A stretch of 64,000 nt of DNA from Gammaproteobacteria bacterium (GCA_016744375.1 JADGEM010000010.1:18609-82608), one strand, 5' to 3'. Counted from the stretch's first letter, positions 36,117-45,098 are shown. Made by a program: numbers and translations. The notes: generated by a model not told the origin, from the sequence alone.

Positions 36117-37279
36117 AGTATCTTCCTGAAAGTACCCATATCCTGTTTTAGTATAAGGCTATATTTAAGGTTATGGTTAAGGTTGTAGCCCTTTTCTAAC
36201 AAATCTCTGCTCCATACATCAACCGGCAGTGCTGACCAGTGAGAATAATTCAAATCATTATAGAATTCAGCGGTCTCATTCAGCAGACTAACATCTTCTT
36301 GAAAAGCTGAATTACACACGACTTCTTCTTTTTGTCTCAATCGTCTTTTCTTAAACATCAGTTCTTTATTTATTTTATTAGATGACGTTTCTGGTTTTCT
36401 CTTTGGTTCATAGTTCGTATCAGAGTCACTTTTAAATCGTTCTATGGACTCCATATCTACTTCTAAATGAATCCTATCCTTTGTTTTTTTTAAAATAGAA
36501 TGAGTTCTGGTTTTAAGTGTTTCCAAACTCGACATACTGGAACTATTATCAACTATAAATTTATCCTCGATTATCTTTGTACTTTTTATGAAGCCCCGTT
36601 GAGCTTGTAACATTTTATTTGACTGTGGTATTTTATTGTTTTTTTTCTGATGATTTTTTTGCTCATGCTGATGGCTTTGTTGCTCACGCTGATGGCTCTT
36701 TTGCCCATGCTGACGGATCTTATTGCCAGCATTATCTTTTTTTTCAAAAAGATGAATGCTTCGCCCATGTACATTCATTTGTTTCATTAGAACAGGAGAG
36801 GCTTGTTCCGTTATTGATTGATTGTTTACTGATGATATTGTTTTTTTATCGATTACTTGAGTTCGCCCGGTTAGTTTAAACGGGGACTTTTTAAATAGCT
36901 TTTCCTCATTATTGGAAGTCCTTCCATGAATATCCTGAAATAGATAATTTTTATTATCTTTCTTTAGTTTTCCTGCAGCTTGCTTGTAATCAGCAGGCGG
37001 AACGATGACTTGTTTCAATGATTTTATAATCGACCTTTTATTAAACGAATGAAGGCTCAATCGATTACGCTTAATTAAATCCAGCCAGTGCTGTGGTGCA
37101 TCAGCATAAAAATGTTCTAAAGCTTTGTCATTTTTATTTTTCTTAAATGATTTATTGATCGTTTGCTTAATTGCTGATTGAAAAAAGTTGACTGCCGCCT
37201 TAACTGTCTTGGCCAGTCTCTTTACAAAAATGATATAAAGACCGAAAAGGAGACTTTTATTGTCATTATTAACAGCCAT
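36104..37279 (-). CDS. Unknown CIS-operon protein with His/Gln-rich repeat
   Basis: 391 aa, between tube and adaptor genes (the Afp6 position, though Afp6 is much shorter). It is highly basic and Lys/Ser/Asn-rich. An N-terminal helix (GLYIIFVKRLAKTVKAAVNFF) precedes HFYADAPQHWLDLI. Near the C-terminus EFYNDLNYSHWSAL has a similar FY-D-HW pattern, so there may be a repeated motif. In the middle, HGQKSHQREQQSHQHEQKNH is a 7-residue repeat whose DNA contains the dispersed 18-bp repeat core. No known domain. Start coupled to the tube stop. Confidence 0.6.
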   Translation of the reverse strand: MAVNNDNKSLLFGLYIIFVKRLAKTVKAAVNFFQSAIKQTINKSFKKNKNDKALEHFYADAPQHWLDLIKRNRLSLHSFNKRSIIKSLKQVIVPPADYKQAAGKLKKDNKNYLFQDIHGRTSNNEEKLFKKSPFKLTGRTQVIDKKTISSVNNQSITEQASPVLMKQMNVHGRSIHLFEKKDNAGNKIRQHGQKSHQREQQSHQHEQKNHQKKNNKIPQSNKMLQAQRGFIKSTKIIEDKFIVDNSSSMSSLETLKTRTHSILKKTKDRIHLEVDMESIERFKSDSDTNYEPKRKPETSSNKINKELMFKKRRLRQKEEVVCNSAFQEDVSLLNETAEFYNDLNYSHWSALPVDVWSRDLLEKGYNLNHNLKYSLILKQDMGTFRKILWNG

Positions 37280-37281
37280 GA

Positions 37282-37713
37282 TCAGGCTCGCTCAAGCCCT
37301 TCATGAGCAATAACCATTGATTCAATTGCAACCCCTTGATCCAGAGCATTCAGCTTAGCTGCATTCCATTCACAGACCCATGCATTGTGCAAATTGTAAC
37401 GAAAAAACTCAGAGCCATCCGGTTTAAGCATCATTACAGATATTTCCCGGCGTTCCACTTCGCCTGAAACACTAGTCGTTAACCAGTTCCATAAGTCCAT
37501 TGACTCACTCATCCCCCAGCGAAAGGTTATTTCACTGTATTCAATACGCCCAGCCAGCTTCCTGACAGCTGGTGCAGCACCGCCTTCACGATAGTCAATC
37601 GGTGTGATTCGCATCCCTAAGCCTTCGACTTCAGAAAAATTGACCTGCACTCCTTGTCCGATATCAACTATAAAATTATAATTTCGTACAATTTCTGTTT
37701 CTGTTAAAGCCAT
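37282..37713 (-). CDS. CIS tail tube protein (gp19-like)
   Basis: 143 aa from ATG 37713, which carries AGGAGAGC; the track's TTG at 37731 is less likely. Matches T4 gp19-like tube proteins (Afp1/Afp5): NYNFIVDIGQGVQVNFSEVEG, YSEITFRWGMSESMDLWNWL and FRYNLHNAWVCEWNAAKLNAL. Only one tube gene is visible, whereas Afp has two. It forms the inner tube inside the sheath. Confidence 0.92.
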   Translation of the reverse strand: MALTETEIVRNYNFIVDIGQGVQVNFSEVEGLGMRITPIDYREGGAAPAVRKLAGRIEYSEITFRWGMSESMDLWNWLTTSVSGEVERREISVMMLKPDGSEFFRYNLHNAWVCEWNAAKLNALDQGVAIESMVIAHEGLERA

Positions 37714-37748
37714 TACAGCTCTCCTAATCAATCGTATTCGTGGTTACT

Positions 37749-38975
37749 TTATGACTCAGACTCAGATTCTGACTCACCTTCATCGGCATCAACTTCAGTA
37801 CCGCCAGCCCATTGACCAATTTTAAAGACAATAAATTCAGCCGGCTTAACCGGAGCAATACCTATTTCAATTTCCAGTTTCCCTGAATCAATAACAGCCT
37901 GAGTATTGATTTCACCGTCACATTTTACAAAAAATGCCTGCTCCGGTGTGCTCCCCTGTAATGCACCATCCCGCCATAGCAAAGTTAGAAAAGCGCCAAC
38001 ATCTCGAACTATGGATTTCCAGAGAGTTTCATCATTGGGTTCAAAAACAACCCAGCGTGTGCTTTCGCTGATTGATTCTTCAATCATTATAAATAAACGG
38101 CGAACATTAATGTATTTCCATTCACCATCATCCAGAGTTCTTGCCCCCCAGACTTTGATGCCTGTAGTAGGGAAACTGCGGATACAATTAACCCCCCGGG
38201 TATTCAGTGCACCCTGCTCAGCCGAGCTGACGACATAAGACAAACCCAGTGCACCATTAACTGATTCATTGGCCGGCGCTTTATGAACACCCCGGCTAGC
38301 ATCTGTCCGTGCATAGATGCCAGCCATAAATCCAGACGGCGGAGCGGACAGTATTTTTTTGGTTCGACTCAGCGGTGCCTGAATTAACATCCATGGAAAA
38401 TAAAATGCAGCATAACTGGTATTTTTGGGCCTTAATCCAGTTTCTTTTTTATCCTCAGTATTTTTTTTCCCACCACTGATTATACTGGCAACAGTCTTTA
38501 ATGGTTCGATACTAGTTACTCTATCTGGAGAATCCAGTATGGCGAAACAATCTTTTGAACCCTCACAGTGATCGATGAGTGCTGTATGTGAAATGCTGTC
38601 AAAATAGCCTGGAGCCGCAACCATGGCAATTTCATCAATGACATCGAATGCACAGAGGCCGGTTCGTTTAGCGGCATCACCAGCAATCGTTTCATTTTCT
38701 GGAATATTAACAATATAACATCGTGTCCCTCCATTATTAAAAAATGAAAAAACAGCCATTGACAAAAAGGTATCACTGCCACCATTCTCACCCACATATT
38801 CATGAATAAATTGAGTCCAGTTATTGCAGGCCATTGCCTTATTTAAATGGGCCTGTTTATTAGGAGCGACACCGACAAAACCTGCCGTTTTAGTGTCAAC
38901 CGTGCTGATTGGTTTTGAGCCGGTAGATACTTCTTGAATATATACTCCGGGAGCTGCATTTGCATAACTAGGCAT
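37749..38975 (-). CDS. CIS contractile tail sheath protein
   Basis: 408 aa. Clear tail-sheath N-terminus (APGVYIQEVSTGSKPI) and C-terminal domain (GVNCIRSFPTTGIKVWGARTL, FVKCDGEINTQ), as in Afp2-4. It ends in an acidic repeat EGESESESES encoded by a GACTCAGACTCAGA run. GGAGGATAGT precedes ATG. Only one sheath gene is visible, against three in Afp. It contracts to drive the tube. Confidence 0.94.
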   Translation of the reverse strand: MPSYANAAPGVYIQEVSTGSKPISTVDTKTAGFVGVAPNKQAHLNKAMACNNWTQFIHEYVGENGGSDTFLSMAVFSFFNNGGTRCYIVNIPENETIAGDAAKRTGLCAFDVIDEIAMVAAPGYFDSISHTALIDHCEGSKDCFAILDSPDRVTSIEPLKTVASIISGGKKNTEDKKETGLRPKNTSYAAFYFPWMLIQAPLSRTKKILSAPPSGFMAGIYARTDASRGVHKAPANESVNGALGLSYVVSSAEQGALNTRGVNCIRSFPTTGIKVWGARTLDDGEWKYINVRRLFIMIEESISESTRWVVFEPNDETLWKSIVRDVGAFLTLLWRDGALQGSTPEQAFFVKCDGEINTQAVIDSGKLEIEIGIAPVKPAEFIVFKIGQWAGGTEVDADEGESESESES

Positions 38976-39651
38976 TACTATCCTCCAGTTTTTTCAATGA
39001 AATGGGTATTTCCTTTCCATTGTATTTATTATGCTTATATGAATATCGCTGGTTATCTTTTTTGGTATAAATATTGATAATTGTATCGGAAGCAGAAGGG
39101 ACTAGACCCAGATTAAAAAAACCTTTTTGATCGGTCAGGACTGATCGCTGCCCTGAATTTAATTCAACCCTGCATCGTTCAAGTGGTTCATTATTAAATC
39201 CTGTCAACTTACCATAGATTGGAACCATGGGCGTAGTGACAATGTTTGGCTCTTCCTTAATCAAAGGGGCTTCCTCCCCTGTTTTTGGAATATCAAGCAG
39301 ATAGATTAATGAGAAGACAGGTTGCGGAAATAGCTTAAGCGCCTGCCAATAATCCACAGACAGCGTGTCTGGTAATAGATGAAAAACCGGATGATCGCAG
39401 CCTGACATGAGTAATTTGGAAATAACATCATGGGAGCGCTCAATTGAAGCTGAATGAACAGTGATCAGATAGTTTAGTTTTACCTGAGTATATGTGGGAT
39501 TTGTATTACCCATCAATTTTTCAAGAGAACTCAGATAAACACAGATGCAATCATTATCATGAGCAATAGCAGGCACACAAAACTCTACATTGATATTTTT
39601 GACAATATCAACTAGCCAGAGCTTGATTTGTTCATTTATCTGATTAATCAA
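38968..39651 (-). CDS. DUF4255/Afp16-like protein with a C-terminal carboxypeptidase-regulatory-like domain
   Basis: 227 aa, TTG start (AACAGG upstream; no other start codon near). Residues about 1-130 match the Pvc16/DUF4255 tail-terminator type (CVYLSSLEKLMGNTNPTY ... LNYLITVHS). Residues about 145-225 form a carboxypeptidase-regulatory-like beta-sandwich (YGKLTGFNNEPLERCRVEL). It is the first gene of the minus-strand operon and overlaps the sheath start by 8 bp. It probably ends or caps the tail. The fusion is notable. Confidence 0.78.
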   Translation of the reverse strand: MINQINEQIKLWLVDIVKNINVEFCVPAIAHDNDCICVYLSSLEKLMGNTNPTYTQVKLNYLITVHSASIERSHDVISKLLMSGCDHPVFHLLPDTLSVDYWQALKLFPQPVFSLIYLLDIPKTGEEAPLIKEEPNIVTTPMVPIYGKLTGFNNEPLERCRVELNSGQRSVLTDQKGFFNLGLVPSASDTIINIYTKKDNQRYSYKHNKYNGKEIPISLKKLEDSNA

Positions 39652-40164
39652 AACCTGTTCCCGTTAGAATTTTTAGCTCAACAATAAAATTATTGACTAC
39701 AAATAAACAGCTTTATACCCGAGTCATTTGAAAATTCTAAATTTAAATGAGTTTGAATATATTTTTTAGAAACGAAAAATTGGCTAAGACTGCAACACTG
39801 ATCAATCAGTGTTAATAACCGATAAAGAATCACTTAAAGGCTAAGTGTATTATGAAGCAACTTTTTAAATGATTTTGTTTTTTAATAATAAACTAAAAAA
39901 AATATAACACAATAGAAAAATCAATTTTCTTTAATTAGGGATTACCCTATCATTATTCTTTCAGAGTTGTAATTATTTTAAACAAGCCTATACTGGATGA
40001 TATCTTATAGTTTATTTCTGTTTTCAATTTTTTGAATTTATTCAAAATAAAGTTGTTATAACAGGTTTCTTTTCACAGACTATTTTTTCATAAACTTTCA
40101 TAAACTATTGTTCAGTAAGCGGTAAACAATATTAGCCACACTATCTAGGATAGGAGAATTTATT
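39652..40164. promoter_or_regulatory. 512-bp divergent control region between the CIS and caspase operons
   Basis: AT-rich spacer between the two divergent operons, hence the site of both promoters. It holds a 20-bp palindrome at 39794-39813 and a small TAGGG/CCCTA inverted repeat near 39936-39949. No convincing -35/-10 pair could be picked for either operon by eye. No gene is seen here. Confidence 0.6.
39794..39813. promoter_or_regulatory. 20-bp palindromic operator candidate
   Basis: AACACTGAT-CA-ATCAGTGTT, perfect 9-bp arms around a two-base centre, about 145 bp upstream of the first CIS gene. Symmetric sites of this size are typical of dimeric regulators. No dedicated regulator gene is in this cluster. 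Confidence 0.5.
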
Positions 40165-42969
40165 ATGTGGTCTTTATTTTCTACTGTTCCTGCTAAATTA
40201 TTCCTTATTCTTTTCTGCCTTATCATCTTACCTGCCTGCTCAGAACAAAATGATGCTAAAAGTGATGAAAATTCGTCACTGTCAGAGTTAACATCCTGCC
40301 AACCTGAAACACCTGTTATTTCAGCAGATGGAAAGCGACGTATGGCACTTATCATTGGTGTAGGTCAATACAAAAACAATAAAATTAATGATTTAGAGGG
40401 GCCACCTGAAGATGCTAAACGAATTTATCAACTATTAACTGATAAAAATGGCTACCAGTTTCCAGAAGAAAATGTCTGTCTGCTGCTTAATCAATACGCA
40501 GACAAAAAATCAGTAGTCAGTGCATTTAAGCAAAGGCTGATTGAGCCTGCCCAACAAGATGATATTGTGGTTTTTTATTATGCAGGTCATGGTTCACAAG
40601 TTACTGATCTCAACAATGATGAACCTGACAATATGGATGAGACACTTGTTTTACATGACTCTCGTACTGAGGGTGTACTCGATTTAATTGATGATGAATT
40701 TAATCAGTTGTTGAGCCAGTTATACAATAAAACACACAATATTTCAGTATTTCTGGATTCCTGTAATTCCGGCACCGCAACACGCGGTAATTATACCGCT
40801 CGTTTTATCCAACCACTCATCTTGCAAAAAACCATGACTGATTCACAAAGTCGCTCAGTGGGTGATGGAAGTGAAGAAATAACCTCTGATTCCATGCCTG
40901 GAATGGTTGTTTTCACTGCTGCCAGCGACAACACCGCTGCATTAGAACGTGCAGGACATGGTATTTTTACTGATGCTCTACTGTCATCCTTTCTTCAGAC
41001 TTCTGGTTCTCCCATTACATTTCTGCAGGCATCAAGAAAGATACCAGCACTGATATTGGCACAGCAAAGCGATCAGAAACCTTATTTTCAAGGCAAGTTG
41101 GATCAATACATTTTTTCCAGTGAACATTTTAAAAAGCCTTTTTCCTGGGATATTACGAAAGTGACTGATCCTGAAGCAGCTAATGGCATTCATTTAAGTG
41201 GTATCGCCATGCCAGGTTTAGGTGTTGGCTCAGAGCTCAGGGTGTTCCCAGGTAACACCCGCTATGAAGACAGCCAGGATTTAAATCATTCAATAGCAAC
41301 GATCGTTATTGACACGATGAAAGGCCTCAATGCCAAGGGTCACATCAGCACCCTGACTAACGGAGCACAAGCCATTCGGGCTGGAGACTATGCAATATTG
41401 ATAACCCCAGCAAACAATAATACAACCATTACAGTCTCTTTAAGAGATTCAGACAAGCCTTCAGGCATTCCATCAAACCTGGCAAAAAAAATAGTCAATG
41501 CGCTAAAAAATAATCCTGAAGCGTTTAAAGTTGTTCAAATTGTGCAGGATAAGGCTGATTTTGAACTGATTTACAAAAAAGACAAAGGCATTGCTGTCGT
41601 TGGTCCTAAAAATAAAATTCGAGCTCAATTTACCTCTGAAACCCAGGTCATTCATAATTTGTGGCAACATGCACGGCATCGCGCATTATTGCAGCTTCAG
41701 GGTGAGGGCGGTACTGATTTTGTCGACAACCAGACATTACAGGTGCAGCTGATACCTGCCCCCATGCAAAACCAATGCAGTAAGAAAGACAACTGGCAGC
41801 AGGCACCAGCTAACGCCAATCAGGGCATTCCACTGTGCCACAAGTGGCAAATTAAAGTTTCTTATACTAAATCTTCAAAAGAATTACCTACACTGCTCAT
41901 TGGTGGTGTCATCCAGTCATCTGATGGTAATTCTTTCGGACTGCCTTATGATGGCAGAAATATCCCTCTGAACCCCGGCGAAGAAGTCATCTTACCCGGG
42001 ACATTCATCGGCCAACTACCTTTGGAAACCACGGATACAGTGATGATATTTGGAACTCAGGAAAGCAACCCGGTTCACTGGTATCTATTAACAGATGTGA
42101 GTCGTACGGAAACTCGGGGTGATCACAGTCCATTACAGAATACGATTGAGCAATACCTCACACAAACACGCGGCGTTGGTCAGACAAGCAGCACTGAGGC
42201 AGACACATCAACCTGGACAAGGAGTATTGTTCCCATGAAGGTTGAAGCGAACAGCCGATTTCTTAAGCCGAAGACAATGGGTACAGCTTCAGATTTTGAC
42301 AGCAGAGAATACACAATCCAGCATTTTAATATTCTCCCCTATCTGCCAGACAATGAGCAGTCCCCGCTTTATCGTGTTTTGCAGACAGCCGATCAGCTGG
42401 CCCGCTCATCCATCAATGATGGCTATCCTTATACTCAACATGACTGGAGTCAGGGAAGTGATGATAAAAACCTTAAAAAAGGCATCGATTGCTCACGTTC
42501 AATCTGGTATGCCTTTACGCGTTCCGGTTTAGATTATAACCATAAGAATTCTTACCTCACGACAAAGGAAATGGCTGCAGAAGGCTCTGTTATGAATGAT
42601 GAGTTTATCCGCTGCGATAATCAGCCCGTACAAATCGGCGATATTCTTGTTTATCGGGATGATACTCGTGGCGATGGTCATACCGTAATGGTAATAGATC
42701 CTCAAAAACGTATCGCCTGGGGATCTCATGGCTGGGATGGTAGTGGCAAAGCACTGAAGATTGAACCTGATACAGGTGTTGAATATCAATTGATTAAATA
42801 TAAAAAAGACTGGGCTCGCTGGGATAGAAAAACCATGTTCAAAAAAGCCTGTTGGCGGTATAAGCAATTTAGCAGTCAAACTCACTCAGATGGTGAATTA
42901 TCTCAGGCAGAAACCCGAGGTTATCAATCATTAAAAAATTATTGCAAAAACAGAAAATGTACACAATAG
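40165..42969 (+). CDS. Lipoprotein with caspase and NlpC/P60-like cysteine peptidase domains
   Basis: 934 aa. Lipobox LPAC (LIILPACSEQ), so an envelope lipoprotein. Residues about 55-300 are a caspase-fold domain: MALIIGVGQY, His about 142 in YYAGHGSQ, Cys about 200 in LDSCNSG. Residues about 380-720 are beta-rich and unassigned. The C-terminus has an NlpC/P60-like site: Cys about 775 in GIDCSRSIW and His about 838 in GHTVMVID, with DILVYRDD between. Two cysteine-peptidase sites in one chain suggest cleavage of protein and perhaps peptidoglycan. AGGAGAATTT precedes ATG. It is divergent from the CIS operon. Confidence 0.88.
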   Translation: MWSLFSTVPAKLFLILFCLIILPACSEQNDAKSDENSSLSELTSCQPETPVISADGKRRMALIIGVGQYKNNKINDLEGPPEDAKRIYQLLTDKNGYQFPEENVCLLLNQYADKKSVVSAFKQRLIEPAQQDDIVVFYYAGHGSQVTDLNNDEPDNMDETLVLHDSRTEGVLDLIDDEFNQLLSQLYNKTHNISVFLDSCNSGTATRGNYTARFIQPLILQKTMTDSQSRSVGDGSEEITSDSMPGMVVFTAASDNTAALERAGHGIFTDALLSSFLQTSGSPITFLQASRKIPALILAQQSDQKPYFQGKLDQYIFSSEHFKKPFSWDITKVTDPEAANGIHLSGIAMPGLGVGSELRVFPGNTRYEDSQDLNHSIATIVIDTMKGLNAKGHISTLTNGAQAIRAGDYAILITPANNNTTITVSLRDSDKPSGIPSNLAKKIVNALKNNPEAFKVVQIVQDKADFELIYKKDKGIAVVGPKNKIRAQFTSETQVIHNLWQHARHRALLQLQGEGGTDFVDNQTLQVQLIPAPMQNQCSKKDNWQQAPANANQGIPLCHKWQIKVSYTKSSKELPTLLIGGVIQSSDGNSFGLPYDGRNIPLNPGEEVILPGTFIGQLPLETTDTVMIFGTQESNPVHWYLLTDVSRTETRGDHSPLQNTIEQYLTQTRGVGQTSSTEADTSTWTRSIVPMKVEANSRFLKPKTMGTASDFDSREYTIQHFNILPYLPDNEQSPLYRVLQTADQLARSSINDGYPYTQHDWSQGSDDKNLKKGIDCSRSIWYAFTRSGLDYNHKNSYLTTKEMAAEGSVMNDEFIRCDNQPVQIGDILVYRDDTRGDGHTVMVIDPQKRIAWGSHGWDGSGKALKIEPDTGVEYQLIKYKKDWARWDRKTMFKKACWRYKQFSSQTHSDGELSQAETRGYQSLKNYCKNRKCTQ

Positions 42970-42983
42970 AAGGAACTCAGATT

Positions 42984-43907
42984 ATGAATAAAACAACTTT
43001 ATTTATTCCTTTTTTTATTGCGGTATTTTTATTAGTTTCATGTAAAGCAACCATACCTAATTCTCCGAGTTCATCAAGTACAAGGGATAGTTCACAAAGT
43101 CGGCATCCACCCAGGATTGATTCTTTTGAAGCATTCCCTGCCATGTTTACGCAAGGTGATGCAATTGATTTAAACTGGGAAACATCTCATGCCACAGAAG
43201 TCCATATTTCAGGAGTAGGCAGAGTCAATAATTCCGGCTCTCATCATATCAATAATATCAGTGTTGATCAGGCTGACATCATCCTGACCGCTTCAAATAA
43301 TGGTAATTTTTCACCAGATACAGAAAGACTTAATATGCAAGTGGTACTTATGTCTATATCAGGCCCTGTTCCTGATAACTTTAAGGGTCCCAGAGACAAA
43401 CCTGTTTTGATACTTGGCAATAGGGCGACTATTAATAACAAAATAAACAGATATAAACTGCGGCCCATTGATAAAAGCATGATAAGAGATCATCGCGTAC
43501 AAACAGTTACACCCCGCCCGGCAGCCAACAGTTCTTCTATGCAAATCAAACCAATGATTGCTACTCCTATGCACTATAATATTGCGCAGCCAGGTATTCC
43601 AAAATTGCTCAGCCCTGCTAATAATAGTTCATTCAGGCACTTTCCAAGAACATTGAAGCTAAAATGGAGATCAGTAAGCAATGCCACGAGTTACAATGTT
43701 GAAATTGATTGTATGCATTGCTGTGCCAGTGGCAAATGGTGTACGGATGTAGGAGGCAAATACAAGCAGCTCAAGGGAATCAGGCGCACCTATTATCAGT
43801 TTAACTTTGTCGGTTCTCAGCCTGGTCGTTGGCGGGTTCAGGCTGTTGATAAAAACGGCAAAAAAGGTCAGTACAGTCACTGGAATAATTTTAGTTTTTC
43901 AAAATAA
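42984..43907 (+). CDS. Lipoprotein with Ig/FnIII-like domains, partner of the caspase lipoprotein
   Basis: 307 aa from ATG 42984, which has AGAAGGAACTCAG; the ATG at 42942 in the track overlaps the caspase gene. Lipobox LLVSCKA. Residues about 45-130 resemble an Ig-like domain (TQGDAIDLNWETSHATEV), and residues 200-307 a fibronectin type III-like domain (PRTLKLKWRSVSNATSYNVEI). Cys residues in CMHCCASGKWC may form disulfides. It probably binds a partner or the cell wall. It lies 14 bp after the caspase stop. Confidence 0.72.
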   Translation: MNKTTLFIPFFIAVFLLVSCKATIPNSPSSSSTRDSSQSRHPPRIDSFEAFPAMFTQGDAIDLNWETSHATEVHISGVGRVNNSGSHHINNISVDQADIILTASNNGNFSPDTERLNMQVVLMSISGPVPDNFKGPRDKPVLILGNRATINNKINRYKLRPIDKSMIRDHRVQTVTPRPAANSSSMQIKPMIATPMHYNIAQPGIPKLLSPANNSSFRHFPRTLKLKWRSVSNATSYNVEIDCMHCCASGKWCTDVGGKYKQLKGIRRTYYQFNFVGSQPGRWRVQAVDKNGKKGQYSHWNNFSFSK

Positions 43908-43924
43908 AAGTCAAAGGAACACCG

Positions 43925-44263
43925 ATGGATGATTTTTTTACATCAGAGCCAGCATTTACTCCATTAATGGCTGGCACCTTTACGCTGACGGCTGCAGCGA
44001 CACTGGCCACAACATTTGGCTGGCCCGGAAGCCTGACTGCAGTGATTATCAGCATGCTTTTGGCAGTTGCAATATCCATTAATAAAAAAATATCCATAAT
44101 CAAAAAGGTTGTTTTTTATCTGATTAATGCAATGACCATTTTTATTGTTGCTATGGGTCTGAACTCCGCAGGAATGTCTTTAACACAAGAACAAAAAAAT
44201 AACACTGTGGAGCGCAGTGTTGAAGATACTGCTCAAAAACCCTTTTTTCATTCATGGTTCTGA
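43925..44263 (+). CDS. Small membrane protein in the caspase operon
   Basis: 112 aa with three likely membrane segments: TFTLTAAATLATTFGWPG, AVIISMLLAVAISI, and VVFYLINAMTIFIVAMGL. AAAGGAACACCG precedes ATG. No family recognised. Operonic with the lipoprotein upstream (17 bp gap) and the next membrane gene (47 bp). It may be an accessory or immunity-like partner of the caspase lipoprotein; unproven. Confidence 0.65.
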   Translation: MDDFFTSEPAFTPLMAGTFTLTAAATLATTFGWPGSLTAVIISMLLAVAISINKKISIIKKVVFYLINAMTIFIVAMGLNSAGMSLTQEQKNNTVERSVEDTAQKPFFHSWF

Positions 44264-44310
44264 GCCAGGTTAAGCATATTATTACATGGCAATGAGCAGG
44301 GGAAAAACTT

Positions 44311-44967
44311 ATGGAAAAATTAAGAAAACCTTTTTTTTACACAGCAACTATTATTTTATTTATATCTTTACTGATTGAACTGTCAACTGGACTTTTTGGG
44401 CAACAACTGGAAATACCCGGATTAGGAATTCCCTCTATTGCACTGATAGACAGTCTACTGGTATTTGTCATTACAATGATGTTGCTCAATGTTCTGGTTT
44501 CGCCCGCATTGATCGGAAAAATCAGTGGTATCAGTACACTGATTTTTTCACTCATCATACTCATTGTCTCTGTTGTAGTTCTGTTTACCAGCCTTATAAA
44601 ACTTGTGTCAATGATCTCACTGCTATTAGCGGCACCTTTTGGAACCATTTCCTATTTTGCATTATTTACTCCTTTTGAAAGAGCTAAAGCAGCCTTTGTA
44701 TTAAGCATTCTCATATCACTAAAACTTCTGTTTGCTATTTTTCTGGTACTAGCGCAACAACGCTTTTTAGAAAATAAGGGGCTTATTATTTTAATTTTTA
44801 CGGTGCTGCTGGCCACGATTCTAGTTGGGTTCCTCCATGCATTTCCGCCTGGATTTCTGGCCAGTATACTGGATGCTTTAGCTGCAATTATTGTTTCGAT
44901 CATTGCTTTGCTCTGGTCTTTAAACTTTTTTATTCGTTCCATCCCTGCAATTACAAAGCTCTTTTAA
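44311..44967 (+). CDS. Polytopic membrane protein of unknown function
   Basis: 218 aa with about six membrane helices (for example TATIILFISLLIELSTG, LIILIVSVVVLFTSLI, LIILIFTVLLATILVGFL) and very few charged residues. AGGGGAAAAACTT precedes ATG. No homologous family is recognised. It ends the four-gene caspase operon. Role unknown. Confidence 0.65.
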   Translation: MEKLRKPFFYTATIILFISLLIELSTGLFGQQLEIPGLGIPSIALIDSLLVFVITMMLLNVLVSPALIGKISGISTLIFSLIILIVSVVVLFTSLIKLVSMISLLLAAPFGTISYFALFTPFERAKAAFVLSILISLKLLFAIFLVLAQQRFLENKGLIILIFTVLLATILVGFLHAFPPGFLASILDALAAIIVSIIALLWSLNFFIRSIPAITKLF

Positions 44968-45016
44968 AGCGCTCTATCAGCCTACTCCTGATAACAATGT
45001 TAAGATACTATATTAG

Positions 45017-45044
45017 TTTGAGAAACATCATTTTCTGTTATAAT
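45017..45044 (+). promoter_or_regulatory. Candidate sigma-70 promoter for lptM-lysA
   Basis: TTTGAG at 45017-45022 and TATAAT at 45039-45044, spacing 16, in the 130-bp gap before lptM. The -10 is perfect and the -35 moderate. Confidence 0.45.
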
Positions 45045-45098
45045 ACCGAGTTTGGTCAGTTAACGTTCAAACAATAAAATAATTTAAAGGGTGAAACT

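Noticed and set aside
30009-39651. Prophage
   Set aside because: Only tail parts are seen; there are no capsid, portal, terminase or lysis genes, and the gene set matches CIS.
30009-39651. Type VI secretion system
   Set aside because: No TssJLM membrane complex or TssH/ClpV; sheath and tube match the Afp-type CIS families instead.
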